Below are positions 25,811 through 35,101 of a stretch of 64,000 bases of DNA, one piece after another. Each line of letters opens with the position of its first letter. Position 1 is the stretch's first letter. Both the position numbers and the translations under genes were made by a program. Source of the stretch: Frankiales bacterium (lineage in GTDB: Bacteria > Actinomycetota > Actinomycetes > Mycobacteriales > Jatrophihabitantaceae); NCBI GenBank assembly GCA_025966315.1, contig JAOPUZ010000053.1, forward strand, positions 1 to 64,000. Direction: 5' to 3'. Under the pieces are notes generated by a model. It did not search any database, was not told the origin of the DNA, and saw only the letters and a program-made list of their open reading frames with translations.

Positions 25811-26325
25811 ACCTCGGAACCTACCTAGAATTCGACGGCCGTCCAGCGATCCAGTTCGAACGCGAATACCCTTATCCGACCGAACGAGTCTGGTCCGCGA
25901 TCACCGAGCCGTCCGAGCTGCTCAGCTGGTTCCCGTCCTCAGTGGCCATCGAGCTCAAGGTCGGCGGCAGCATCCAATTCAGTGACGACCCCAACTTGGA
26001 ATCCATGACCGGCACCGTGCTGGCCTGCGAGCCACCGGTGCACCTGGCCTACACCTGGGGTGGCGACCAGCTGCACTTCCAGCTCGCGTCGCTGCCCGAC
26101 GACGGCTGCCGCTTGACCCTCACGAATGTGCTGAGCGCGCAGGACACCGCCGCGCGCAATGCCGCCGGCTGGAGTGTTTGCCTGGCCGAGCTGGACAAAC
26201 ACCTGTCCGGGATGGCCTCCGCTGGGCCGCACAGCGATGACGCCGAGCCGTTCCAGCCCTACTACGACGCCTACCTCGCTGCCGGCGTCCCCACCGGCGC
26301 GCCGATACCGGCTAATACGGACTGA
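25807..26325 (+). CDS. SRPBCC family protein (AHSA1-like)
   Basis: A 172-residue AHSA1/Aha1-C-like SRPBCC protein. Typical parts are REYPYPTERVWSAITEPSEL near the N-terminus, WFPSSVAIELKVGG, GTVLACEPPVHLAYTWGG and a C-terminal helical segment AAGWSVCLAELDKHLSG. Start ATG 25807 overlaps the ArsR stop (ATGA). ArsR-SRPBCC pairs are common, but the ligand and role are mostly unknown. It is convergent with the diguanylate cyclase gene. Confidence 0.88.
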   Translation: MNLGTYLEFDGRPAIQFEREYPYPTERVWSAITEPSELLSWFPSSVAIELKVGGSIQFSDDPNLESMTGTVLACEPPVHLAYTWGGDQLHFQLASLPDDGCRLTLTNVLSAQDTAARNAAGWSVCLAELDKHLSGMASAGPHSDDAEPFQPYYDAYLAAGVPTGAPIPANTD

Positions 26326-26350
26326 CCGGCGCCCGCCCCGATTCGGTCAG
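26322..26350. terminator. Small inverted repeat spanning two convergent stops
   Basis: Arms ctgaccg (26322-26328) and cggtcag (26344-26350) enclose a 15-base loop and include both stop codons. The stem is short, so termination is only suggested. Confidence 0.4.
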
Positions 26351-27420
26351 CCTGGGAAGACCGTGTCCAGCGCGCTGCGCTGGTCGGCGTGATCGCGATT
26401 CCGGCCGCCGGCCTTCGCCGCGTACAGCGCACGGTCGGCGGCGGCCAGCGTGTCAACCGGCGACCGGTCGCCGACACAGCAGGCCACGCCCGCTGAGAAC
26501 GTGATCTGCGGACGCAAGAGCGCCCAGGAACTGTGCAGTCGCTCCAGCATGGAGATCGCCTGGCGTTCTGAGGTCGCCGGCAGCAGCAAGGCAAACTCCT
26601 CGCCGCCATAGCGCGCGGCGTAGTCGTTGAAGCGCAGGCAGCTTCGGAGTACAGCGCCGAAATCGGCCAGCACCCGGTCGCCCGCCGCGTGACCGAAAGT
26701 GTCGTTGAGGTTCTTGAAGAAATCCAGGTCGCAAATCACCAGCGCATCACCCGGCCGAACGGTGGCCAGCCGCAGATCAAGGTCGCGGCGATTGGCGAGG
26801 TTGGTCAGCGCGTCCACGTGCGCGGCCCGGCGCAATTCATCAGTCATCCGTGCCTGTTGCGCGACCAGCCCAGCCAGCAGTTCGGCCAGCACCAGCCAGA
26901 TCGCGACCGCGATGACCAACCGGGCGGCGAGTGGGCTGGCCCAACCACCCCAGGCGGCTATCCAGGCCGCCACGGCGACGGGCGCGAGCCGCACACTGGT
27001 GCCGCGCGGCTGGCTCAATCCGACGTACGCGAACGAGAGCATGAACAAGCCGGTGTATGAGGACCCGAGCCCACCGGCAAAGACGCCAAGCGCCGCCAAG
27101 GCGCCCCACATCAGCATCGGAAAGATGAGCGAGCTGCTTCGGGGCATTCGCGACCAGGGCACCAACAAGCTGATCAGCAGCAATGCGGTTATGACCGCTG
27201 TTATTACCCCCAGCACTTGCCAGGTGTGCCGGTCGGTGGTCAGCAACGGCAAGGTGGTTATGGTGACCACGCCGGTCACGAACAACAGCAGGCGGCCAGC
27301 CGCATAGGGCTCCCAACCCTCGCCCGTCCAACCGGCAAAACGACGAAGGGCAAGCCGAACCCGACCGGAGTCCGTCTCGCGGCGAGACCGCCGTTTGTCA
27401 TATTTGGTGCGGTTGCTCAC
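26347..27420 (-). CDS. Membrane diguanylate cyclase (GGDEF domain)
   Basis: A 357-residue protein from GTG 27420. Residues 30-195 hold about six membrane segments without a recognised sensor domain. The GGDEF domain (about 200-350) has DALTNLANRRDLDLRL, VICDLDFFKNLNDTFGHAAGD and the active site YGGEEFALLLP, so cyclic-di-GMP synthesis is expected. Metal and substrate residues appear intact. The gene is monocistronic and convergent with the SRPBCC gene. A second c-di-GMP protein with GGDEF and EAL domains is at 50443-53124. Confidence 0.9.
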   Translation of the reverse strand: MSNRTKYDKRRSRRETDSGRVRLALRRFAGWTGEGWEPYAAGRLLLFVTGVVTITTLPLLTTDRHTWQVLGVITAVITALLLISLLVPWSRMPRSSSLIFPMLMWGALAALGVFAGGLGSSYTGLFMLSFAYVGLSQPRGTSVRLAPVAVAAWIAAWGGWASPLAARLVIAVAIWLVLAELLAGLVAQQARMTDELRRAAHVDALTNLANRRDLDLRLATVRPGDALVICDLDFFKNLNDTFGHAAGDRVLADFGAVLRSCLRFNDYAARYGGEEFALLLPATSERQAISMLERLHSSWALLRPQITFSAGVACCVGDRSPVDTLAAADRALYAAKAGGRNRDHADQRSALDTVFPG

Positions 27421-27657
27421 GCTAATATGATCGGCACTTTCCGGGACGGGTTGAGTGATCGACCGAGCCGCGGTTTCGAAGATCGTCGTACGGGTGGAAT
27501 GGCGGCAGTACGCACCGCCACCGACCGGACACCGTAAGTTCGTTCACACCGCTGCCGACCTACGAAATCAGACCGAAACAGTGATGTACAACTCTGCATT
27601 CGTTAGTCATGCTGCCTGCAGACGATTTTTTCGTTTCCTCGACCCCGGAGGTTCTTG

Positions 27658-29241
27658 ATGGCATTTGCGGCGCCGGTTTCAGCAGGGACAGACTACCTAC
27701 CGATCGAGGCCGCCGAAGAGAAGGCCAAGCTTCAGAAGCATTTCGGCCGGGCCGACATCTTCTTCTTCCTGGTCTGTACCTTGTTCGGCGTCGACGGGCT
27801 GGGCACCTTCGCCACCCAGGGCGGGGCCGGCTTCACGTGGTTGCTGCTGTGCATCCTGCTGTTCGCGATTCCGTCCGCCATGATCCTTTCGGAACTCGGC
27901 GCGGCCTACACCGACGAAGGCGGCCCGTACGTCTGGGTGCGAATGGCCTTCGGGCATCTCGTGGGGGCATTGAACAACTTCTTCTACTGGGTCACCAACC
28001 CGGTATGGATGGGCGGCACTCTGGTCGGTACGGCCGTCGGCGCGCTCATCGTGTTCTTCAACAGCGGCAACGATTACTCCACCACCACGCTGTACTTCAT
28101 CGGGATCCCGTTCATCTGGCTCGGCGTGCTGTTTGCCATCCTGTCCTTCCGAATCGGTAAGTGGATCGCCACCATCGGCGCGTACGCCCGGTTCCTACTG
28201 CTCGGCTTCTTCAGCGTGGTGATCGTCGTCTACGGGGTAAAGCACGGCTTTAAAGGCATCGGGGCGAAGGGCTTCAAACCGACCTTCTCCAGCTTCGTGG
28301 CGTTGGTGCCACTGACCCTGTTCAGCCTGGTCGGTTTCGAACTGCCGAGCGCGGCCGGAGAAGAGATGGAGGACGCGGCCAAGGACGTCCCCGCCGGGAT
28401 CGCCAAATCCGTCATCGCCACCGCATTGCTGTACGGCCTGCCGGTGCTGGGCATCCTGCTCGTGCTGCCGACGGGACAGGCGACCGGTTTGGCCGGCTTC
28501 CCCGACGCGCTGAAGCAATCCATGACAGTCTTCGGCGGCAGCGTCACCACGAACAGTGACGGCACCGTCACATCGCACCTCAGCGGACTCGGCTCCGGAC
28601 TGGGTTGGGTGATGGCCATCCTGGTGACGATCGTGGCGTTCACCTCGGGCCTGACCTGGATCATGGGCTCGGACCGCACCCTGGCCGTGTCGTGCTACGA
28701 CGGGGCGGGGCCACGCGCGTTGGGCAAGTTCTCGGCCCGATTCGGTACGCCACTGCGGGTGAACGTGCTGTCCGGCGTGGTGTCCACCGGCGTCTTCGTG
28801 GCCGCCACCCAGATCACCGGCGGTGACGCCGCCAAGTTCTTTACGGTCGCACTCAACCTGGCCATCTCTACCACGCTGATCTCTTATCTCGGCATTTTCC
28901 CCGCGGCCTGGGTGCTGCGCCGCCGTCGGCCGGCCGATCCGCGACCGTACCGCAGTCCGGCGATTGCTTTCGCCACGATCATCTCCACCGTGGCCATCCT
29001 GTTCTGCACCGTGGAGATTCTGTTTCCCGGCATTGGTGATTCGTGGTTCAGCGAGGACTACCGTCCGGCGGACTGGACCGGCGGCGAGCGGTGGACCTAC
29101 CTGTTCACCGAAGCGGTTCCGCTGGTCTTGTTCACGATCATCGGGGTGTCGTTCTGGGCCTTGGGCCGGCGCCATCGCCGTCGCGTCGGCGACCTACCGC
29201 CGCACGGCGTAACCGTGTCCGCGCAGGAGACGGTCGGCTAA
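27658..29241 (+). CDS. APC family amino acid permease
   Basis: A 527-residue transporter with about 12 to 14 membrane segments. The N-terminal ADIFFFLVCTLFGVDGLGTF, ELGAAYTDEGGPYVWVRMAFG and FSLVGFELPSAAGEEMEDA fit the APC superfamily, close to glutamate/GABA-antiporter-like permeases. ATG 27658 has a GGAGG site 6 bp upstream; a TTG one codon earlier is also in frame. The substrate is not predictable. It is monocistronic with a hairpin after its stop. Confidence 0.9.
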   Translation: MAFAAPVSAGTDYLPIEAAEEKAKLQKHFGRADIFFFLVCTLFGVDGLGTFATQGGAGFTWLLLCILLFAIPSAMILSELGAAYTDEGGPYVWVRMAFGHLVGALNNFFYWVTNPVWMGGTLVGTAVGALIVFFNSGNDYSTTTLYFIGIPFIWLGVLFAILSFRIGKWIATIGAYARFLLLGFFSVVIVVYGVKHGFKGIGAKGFKPTFSSFVALVPLTLFSLVGFELPSAAGEEMEDAAKDVPAGIAKSVIATALLYGLPVLGILLVLPTGQATGLAGFPDALKQSMTVFGGSVTTNSDGTVTSHLSGLGSGLGWVMAILVTIVAFTSGLTWIMGSDRTLAVSCYDGAGPRALGKFSARFGTPLRVNVLSGVVSTGVFVAATQITGGDAAKFFTVALNLAISTTLISYLGIFPAAWVLRRRRPADPRPYRSPAIAFATIISTVAILFCTVEILFPGIGDSWFSEDYRPADWTGGERWTYLFTEAVPLVLFTIIGVSFWALGRRHRRRVGDLPPHGVTVSAQETVG

Positions 29242-29261
29242 GCCGCCCGCCTGCGGGCGGC
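29242..29261 (+). terminator. GC-rich hairpin after the permease gene
   Basis: Arms gccgcccgc (29242-29250) and gcgggcggc (29253-29261) start right after the stop codon. The real loop is probably larger than the two central bases. No T tract follows. Confidence 0.6.
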
Positions 29262-29373
29262 GGCGCGTCGAGCAATTGCAGCCAGCGGTTCGTGAGGTCG
29301 TACCCGCATCATCTGGCCGGACGGGCGAAGAGAAGAATGAAGGCCTTCCGCTACGTCTAGCTAGGAGCAGGGC

Positions 29374-30210
29374 ATGGCAGCAAAAACCTGGTTCATCACC
29401 GGTGCGTCCCGTGGCTTTGGCCGCGAATGGTCGATCGCCGCGCTCGAGCGGGGTGACCGTGTCGCCGCGACCGCACGGGACACGTCCACGCTGGACGATC
29501 TGGTGCAGCGCTTCGGAGATCGGCTGTTGCCGTTGAAGCTCGACGTCACCGACCGGGACGCCGATTTCGCCGCGGTCAAGCAAGCGCACGATCATTTCGG
29601 ACGGCTCGACATCGTCGTCAACAATGCCGGCTACGGACAGTTCGGGCTGATGGAAGAGATCAGCGAGGCCGAGGCCCGCGATCAAATGGAGACCAACCTG
29701 TTCGGCGCGCTCTGGATCACCCAGGCCGCGTTGCCCTTCCTGCGCGAGCAGCGGTCCGGGCACATCCTGCAGGTGTCATCCATCGGCGGCATCAGCGCAT
29801 TCCCGATGGTCGGCATGTACCACGCTTCCAAATGGGCCCTGGAAGGATTCAGTCAGACGCTCGCCCAGGAAGTTGCCAGCTTCGGCATCAAGGTGACGCT
29901 CATCGAGCCCGGCGGATTCTCCACCGACTGGGGTGGCGCGTCAGCCAAGCACGCCACCGCGCTGCCCGACTACGACGAGTACCGGGCGCTGGCGCAGAAG
30001 GAGCGGGCTACCCGGACGGCCGTCCCGGGCGATCCCACGGCATCGTCTGCGGCGGTCCTACAAATCGTCGACAGCGAGAACCCGCCGCTACGGGTGTTCT
30101 TCGGTGACGGCCCGCTGGCGATTGCCACCAAGGACTATGAGTCCCGGCTGGCCACTTGGCGCGAGTGGGAACCGGTGTCCATCGCCGCCGGCGGTGGCAA
30201 GCAGCGCTAA
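29374..30210 (+). CDS. SDR family NAD(P)-dependent oxidoreductase
   Basis: A 278-residue classical short-chain dehydrogenase. It has the cofactor motif TGASRGFGR, LDVTDRDAD, NNAGYGQFG, the catalytic Ser (QVSSIGG) and YHASK with Tyr and Lys, and PGGFSTDW. It begins at ATG 29374 with aggag 8 bp upstream. The substrate is unknown. It stands alone and ends in a strong bidirectional hairpin. Confidence 0.92.
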   Translation: MAAKTWFITGASRGFGREWSIAALERGDRVAATARDTSTLDDLVQRFGDRLLPLKLDVTDRDADFAAVKQAHDHFGRLDIVVNNAGYGQFGLMEEISEAEARDQMETNLFGALWITQAALPFLREQRSGHILQVSSIGGISAFPMVGMYHASKWALEGFSQTLAQEVASFGIKVTLIEPGGFSTDWGGASAKHATALPDYDEYRALAQKERATRTAVPGDPTASSAAVLQIVDSENPPLRVFFGDGPLAIATKDYESRLATWREWEPVSIAAGGGKQR

Positions 30211-30229
30211 ATTCGTCCACATCGCCGCC

Positions 30230-30277
30230 GAAAGTCCTACTGTCACGTCCCTATAGGGCCGTGACAGTAGGACTTTC
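30230..30277. terminator. Bidirectional terminator hairpin between SDR and MarR genes
   Basis: A perfect 18-bp stem (30230-30247 and 30260-30277) lies between two convergent genes. The 12-base loop itself contains the palindrome ccctataggg. On either strand the stem begins gaaagtcc and ends in ggactttc, so one side gives a short T-rich tail. Confidence 0.88.
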
Positions 30278-30297
30278 CGGTTCGTGCCGGGACCAGG

Positions 30298-30777
30298 TCA
30301 CTCAGCGAGGCGGCGCAGGATCCGGCCCAGCACCACTTGATCCGTAGCCGACAATTGACCGAAGAACCGATCCGCTTCGGTGGCCCGGGCCGCCCGGACG
30401 GCGTCTCCGGTTTTGCGCCCCAGTTCGGTGAGCTGGACGACGACCGCGCGCCGGTCATGCGGGTCCGGCGTACGGGCGACGAAGCCGCGCTCCTGCAACG
30501 CATCTACTACCTCGGTGGCCGAGCGTGGCGCGATCCGCAAGTGATCGGACAGGTCGCTGAGCCGCATCGGCCCGTGCCGCATGAGCACCGCGAAGGCCCG
30601 CGCGTGGGACGGCGACACATCCCAGGGCGCCAGGGCTTGCATGGACAGCGACCGCAATCGACGGGCGACTCCGAGAAACGCTTCGGACAGGCTCTCGTCC
30701 CGCTCTGCTACGGCGTTTTCCGACGGGGGTCGATGAGCGGCGTTCCCGTCCGAGGTGGTGGTCCGATCCGCGGCCAT
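30298..30777 (-). CDS. MarR family transcriptional regulator
   Basis: A 159-residue winged-helix repressor of the MarR family. The HTH is MRLSDLSDHLRIAPRSATEVV, followed by the wing ERGFVARTPDPHDRRAVVVQLT (in parts) with the conserved DxRxxxV. I chose ATG 30777 (MAADRTTTSD) because an upstream start at 30858 would place the likely operator (30818-30830) inside the gene. It is divergent from an ABC exporter gene, which it probably controls together with itself. Confidence 0.88.
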   Translation of the reverse strand: MAADRTTTSDGNAAHRPPSENAVAERDESLSEAFLGVARRLRSLSMQALAPWDVSPSHARAFAVLMRHGPMRLSDLSDHLRIAPRSATEVVDALQERGFVARTPDPHDRRAVVVQLTELGRKTGDAVRAARATEADRFFGQLSATDQVVLGRILRRLAE

Positions 30778-30817
30778 GCGGAATAGGTTATCAGCAAGTG
30801 CTGTTGTACCCTCATGA

Positions 30818-30830
30818 TGAGGTAACCTCA
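30818..30830. promoter_or_regulatory. Candidate MarR operator
   Basis: The sequence tgaggtaacctca is a perfect 6-bp inverted repeat around one base and lies between the divergent MarR and ABC genes. A half-like copy, aggttatc, is at 30785. Position and symmetry fit a MarR binding site. Confidence 0.55.
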
Positions 30831-30935
30831 GCATATGCGACGGCCTGCACGCATGCATCAGCGAATCGGCCCGCTACCTCAGCACGACATCGTCCCCCGC
30901 ACAGAATGGGGTGAGTCCCTCTGACTACCACTGAC

Positions 30936-32756
30936 TTGAAACACGAAATCAAACGCGAACTAAGAACCGGCTCGGGCGAGCGTCCGGAACGCTCCCGGGG
31001 CACCGTCAGTGCCGCCGACAAGGCAAAGGCCCGCGAGGTATCGCTACGCCGGGTGGGTGCGCTCTTCACCGCACACCGCTGGCCACTCATCGTTGTGGTC
31101 GCGATCATCGTTGCGTCCTCGATCGTCTCGATGGCGTCACCGTTCCTGTTGCGCGCCGTCATCGACAAGGCCCTGCCCGAACAGAACGTCGGCCTGCTCG
31201 TCTGGCTGGTCGCCGGTATGGTCGCAGTCGCGGCGATCACGTCCGCATTCGGCGTGGTGCAGACCTGGATCAGCACCAAAGTGGGCCAGCAGGTCATGCA
31301 CCGACTGCGCTCGGACGTATTCACCCACCTGCAGCGCCAATCCATTGCGTTCTTCACGCGGACTCGAACCGGCGAGGTCCAATCCCGGATCACCAACGAC
31401 ATCGGTGGCATGCAGTCGGTCGTCACGTCGACGGCCACCTCCATCGCGTCGAATCTGACGACCGTGGTCGCGACCGCGGTCGCCATGGCCGCGCTGTCCT
31501 GGCGGCTGTCGCTGATCTCGCTGGTGGTCATGCCGCCCGCGGTCTACCTGACCCGCAAGGTGGCCCAGATGCGTCGCGAGATCACCGCCGCCCGGCAACG
31601 GGAATTGGCCGACCTCAACGTGACGATCGAAGAAGGTCTGTCGATCAGCGGTATCCAGCTCAGCAAGACCATGGGCACCGCGCCGGCATTGATCGCCCGC
31701 TTCGTCGAATCCTCGAAACGGCTCATCGATCTGGAACTACGTTCGGACCTGGCCGGTCGCTGGCGGATGGCCAGCATGAACGTCATCTTCGCGGCCATCC
31801 CGGCCGTCATCTATTTGAGCGCGGGCCTGCCGGCTACCTCTGGCCGGATGACTATCGGCACGCTAGTCGCGTTCACCGCCCTGCAGAGTGGCTTGTTCCG
31901 GCCACTGATGGGGCTGCTGAACGTGGGTGTCTCGCTCACCAGCTCGCTCGCACTGTTCGCCCGCATCTTCGAGTATCTCGACCTTCGGGTTGAGGTGGAC
32001 GATCCCACGACACCGATCGACATCGAACCGTCTGAGGTTGCCGGCCGGGTACGACTCGAGAACGTCACCTTCCACTACGACGACGCGGGCCGGCCGGCAG
32101 TCGATGCGGTCAGCCTCGACATACCGGCGGGCAGCACGCTGGCTCTGGTCGGCGAGACGGGTTCGGGCAAGAGCACGATTGCCGCGCTGGTGGCCCGGCT
32201 GTACGACCCGAGTTCGGGACGGGTCACCATTGACGGCATCGACGTGCGGCAACTGCGGCTGGCCGACCTGGCCTCGGTAGTGGGCGTGGTCAGCCAGGAG
32301 ACGTACCTGCTGCACACCACGGTTCGGCAGAACCTGCGCTACGCCAAACCGAGCGCCACCGATGACGAGATCGAGCAGGCCGCCCGGGCCGCCCAGATTC
32401 ACGATCTGATCAGCGGGCTGCCCGACGGCTACGACACCATGGTCGGATCGCGTGGTTATCGCTTCTCCGGCGGGGAGAAGCAACGCATCGCGATCGCCCG
32501 GACGTTGCTCCGCAATCCCAAGGTGCTGGTCCTGGACGAGGCAACGAGCGCGCTGGACACCGAGACCGAACGGGCCGTCCAACAGGCCTTCGACACGCTG
32601 TCCCGCGGCCGCACCACGATCACCATCGCGCACCGGCTGTCCACCGTTCGCGATGCCGACCAGATAGTGGTGCTCGATCACGGCCGGATCATCGAGTCCG
32701 GAACCCATCACAGCCTGGTCCAGGACAACGGCCGCTACGCCGCGCTGGCGGCCTGA
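30936..32756 (+). CDS. ABC transporter, fused permease and ATPase (exporter type)
   Basis: A 606-residue half-transporter. Six membrane segments span about 45-330 and the ATPase domain about 365-600. Motifs: Walker A GETGSGKST, signature FSGGEKQRIAIA, Walker B VLVLDEATSALD and the H-loop AHRL. It would act as a homodimer (MsbA/LmrA-like) to export lipids or drugs. The only start in frame before the first helix is TTG 30936 (or CTG 30921), without a clear ribosome binding site, so the N-terminus is uncertain. The divergent MarR gene suggests induction by a toxic substrate. Confidence 0.9.
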   Translation: MKHEIKRELRTGSGERPERSRGTVSAADKAKAREVSLRRVGALFTAHRWPLIVVVAIIVASSIVSMASPFLLRAVIDKALPEQNVGLLVWLVAGMVAVAAITSAFGVVQTWISTKVGQQVMHRLRSDVFTHLQRQSIAFFTRTRTGEVQSRITNDIGGMQSVVTSTATSIASNLTTVVATAVAMAALSWRLSLISLVVMPPAVYLTRKVAQMRREITAARQRELADLNVTIEEGLSISGIQLSKTMGTAPALIARFVESSKRLIDLELRSDLAGRWRMASMNVIFAAIPAVIYLSAGLPATSGRMTIGTLVAFTALQSGLFRPLMGLLNVGVSLTSSLALFARIFEYLDLRVEVDDPTTPIDIEPSEVAGRVRLENVTFHYDDAGRPAVDAVSLDIPAGSTLALVGETGSGKSTIAALVARLYDPSSGRVTIDGIDVRQLRLADLASVVGVVSQETYLLHTTVRQNLRYAKPSATDDEIEQAARAAQIHDLISGLPDGYDTMVGSRGYRFSGGEKQRIAIARTLLRNPKVLVLDEATSALDTETERAVQQAFDTLSRGRTTITIAHRLSTVRDADQIVVLDHGRIIESGTHHSLVQDNGRYAALAA

Positions 32757-32773
32757 CCGCCGCGAATTTGGAC

Positions 32774-32874
32774 CAGCGATCAGCCGCCAGCGATCAGCGA
32801 TCAGCCGCCAGCGATCAGCCCCCAGCGATCAGCCCCCAGCGATCAGCTGCCAGCTGCCAGCTGCCAGCTGCCAG
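32774..32874. repeat. Compound minisatellite between convergent transporter genes
   Basis: Five or more copies of a cagcgatcagc core with variable ends (cgc or ccc) cover 32774-32846. They change into four exact 7-bp units, ctgccag, at 32847-32874. It ends 3 bp before the MFS stop codon. The ctgccag part can form hairpins and may help termination. Confidence 0.85.
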
Positions 32875-32877
32875 CGG

Positions 32878-34134
32878 TCATAGCACCGGCGAAACCGCCA
32901 GGCCCGCAGCCTCGATCGGGACGGCGGGGGCGTCCGCCAGCCTGGCCAGCGTCCGGGTCGACTTTGGCAGCAACCCGAGCGCGCAGGCCAGTGAGCCCAG
33001 CAGCCCGCCGCCAACCAGCACCGTCACCTCGCCGACCACCTGAGCGACCGGTCCGGCCAGCAGATATCCCAGTGGCAGCAGGGCCAGCGAGCCCATCCAA
33101 TCCCAGGCCGACACCCGGGACAGCAGCTGCGGCGGGATGCGCTGGGCCAGCGCGGTCTCCCACCACACGCCGAATAGTCCGATGCCGAGGCCGGCCACCG
33201 CCAGAGCGGGATACAGCAGTAACTGCGGCGGCCCGGCGCCGTACAGCGCAATCGCGGCCGGCCAGGGGCTGCACACGATCATCCCGGTCAACATCGGGCG
33301 ACGCGGTCGCCAGCGCAGCCCGATCAGCGCACCAGAAATTGTGCCCACACCCCAGGCGGCATTGGCGAAACCGAACACCGCTTCGGTGCCGTAAACCTGC
33401 TTGGCCACCGTCGCGCCGAGGACCAGGAACGGGGCCAGCGACAGCAGCAAGGCCGCCGAGAAGGCCAGGATCGTGCCCAGCACCCAAGTCCGTTCGCGGA
33501 CCGCTGTCCAGCCCTGCCGCAGTTCGAAGAGCACGCTGCCGCCCTCGATGTGGACACCCCGGGACCGGCTGCGGACCCGCATCAACATCGCCGCGGACAC
33601 CGCGAACGTCAGCGCGTCCAGGCCGAATGCGAACGCACCGCCCACACCCAGCACAAGCGCGGTGGCCAGTGCCGGTGAGGCGAAGGCCGCCAGTTCGCGA
33701 CTCACGCCACCCAGCGCCTGGGCGGACTGGATGTCAGCCTCGGGGACGGTCTGCGGGACCAAACCGGTATAGGCCGGTTGGAAGAAGGCCTGCGCCATAC
33801 CGAAGAAGACGCCGACAATGACCATCATCCAGACCCGAACGGTGCCGGTGGCGATCAGCACGGCCAGTGCGCCGTGCAACAGGGCGCGGATGACGTCCGT
33901 CACCACCATCACGCGTTGTCGGGGCAGCCGGTCGGCCAGCACGCCACCGAAGAGCAGGAACAGCACCAGCGGAATGGAGTACGCCGCCAGCACCAAGCCG
34001 ACATCCCCGGCGTCCCCGGTCAGTCGGGTCACGTACAGGCCGATAGCCACGATGATCAGCGCGTCGCCGATCATGCTCGCCGACTGGCTCAACCAGAGCA
34101 GCCGGAAGTCGCGGAACCGCAGTACGGACAACAC
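32878..34134 (-). CDS. MFS transporter (EntS/Tet(V)-like)
   Basis: A 418-residue major-facilitator protein with about 12 membrane segments. It begins MLSVLRFRDFRLLWLSQSAS, typical for the EntS/DHA3 branch. The loop 2-3 motif is GGVLADRLPRQRVMVV. Members export siderophores, macrolides or tetracyclines; the substrate here is unknown. Its stop adjoins the minisatellite, and it is convergent with the ABC exporter gene. Confidence 0.9.
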   Translation of the reverse strand: MLSVLRFRDFRLLWLSQSASMIGDALIIVAIGLYVTRLTGDAGDVGLVLAAYSIPLVLFLLFGGVLADRLPRQRVMVVTDVIRALLHGALAVLIATGTVRVWMMVIVGVFFGMAQAFFQPAYTGLVPQTVPEADIQSAQALGGVSRELAAFASPALATALVLGVGGAFAFGLDALTFAVSAAMLMRVRSRSRGVHIEGGSVLFELRQGWTAVRERTWVLGTILAFSAALLLSLAPFLVLGATVAKQVYGTEAVFGFANAAWGVGTISGALIGLRWRPRRPMLTGMIVCSPWPAAIALYGAGPPQLLLYPALAVAGLGIGLFGVWWETALAQRIPPQLLSRVSAWDWMGSLALLPLGYLLAGPVAQVVGEVTVLVGGGLLGSLACALGLLPKSTRTLARLADAPAVPIEAAGLAVSPVL

Positions 34135-34181
34135 CCCTAGACGGTAAGGGATCTGTCACGCAAATTCTGCCCGGCCCGGAG

Positions 34182-34951
34182 TCAGGCCGATTCGCGCGCG
34201 TCCCCGGCATCGTCCCGGTCGGCGGCCAACAGCGCGCGGCTCATGTGCCGGTATCGCGCCGCCGGCGACATGCCCATGAAATGCAGGGCATGAGGTGAGC
34301 GCACCGACGGCCGGTCGCGGTAAGACAGCGCGGTGCTGTTGAAAAGCTCGGTGTCGTCGTCCCGACCCTCCAGGCACGGTTGGTTCCAGCCCGGCGGCAG
34401 CCAACTGGTGCCGTCGACGTAGCGACCACCACGACCGGGACGGGCCCAGCGATAGCGCTCGTCGCCGCGGTTCCAGCCGAGCGCGGCCAGCACCGCGCCC
34501 TGATCGACCCACGGGCCGGGCTGTGGACCAGCAGCCAGCACCGCGTCCAAGAAATCGATGGCTTCCGGCCTCGCCCGCATGAACCACACCCCCGTGTTGG
34601 GGTTGACTCGATGTTCGTGGGGCACCTGCTCCAGCACCAGACCTTGAAAGCTGTCCGGGTGTACCTGCTCGGCGATGTCCTCGTCATCGCGCATGAGCAG
34701 TACGTCGGCGTCCAGCCACAGCACGGACGGATAGTCGCTCAGGGCTTGCCGCAGAAGGGCGATCTTCGTCCACTTCGCGCGTTGGGCGTCGACATCGGCA
34801 GCTTCGCCATCGTCGCTCAGGTTCTCCACGTGCAGCGCGTACCCCAGCGCTGGGCGTAGCGGGCGAAGGTGGGCAGGGCCAGATCGTGCAGGACCGCGCG
34901 CATGCTCGGTCCAGCAGCGGTGATCAGTACGCCTACCGGGTCGGCATCCAT
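34182..34951 (-). pseudogene. Frameshifted glycosyltransferase-like protein
   Basis: The N-terminal part from ATG 34951 (MDADPVGVLITAAGPSM, then FARYAQRWG) is in one frame. The rest (YALHVENLSDDGEA, RAKWTKIALLRQAL, VLWLDADVLLM with the DxD motif, and FMGMSPAARYRHMS) is in another. The combined product of about 256 aa resembles GMA12/MNN10-like or nucleotide-sugar glycosyltransferases. Adding one C to the CCCC run at 34842-34845 restores the frame at RWG-YALHV. The rest of the coding sequence is intact, so the change is recent or a sequencing error. Confidence 0.8.
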
Positions 34952-35101
34952 CGACCGAGCAGACCGGTCGCAGGTTAACGGACGGCCACGTGAACAGGCC
35001 GGAATCAAGAAATCGACGAGAACGGGCCGCGGCGCCCCGTCCGGATGGGTGCCGATGACCTCAACGGCCGAACCGCCCGGCCAGCTGCGTTGCCGTCGGC
35101 C

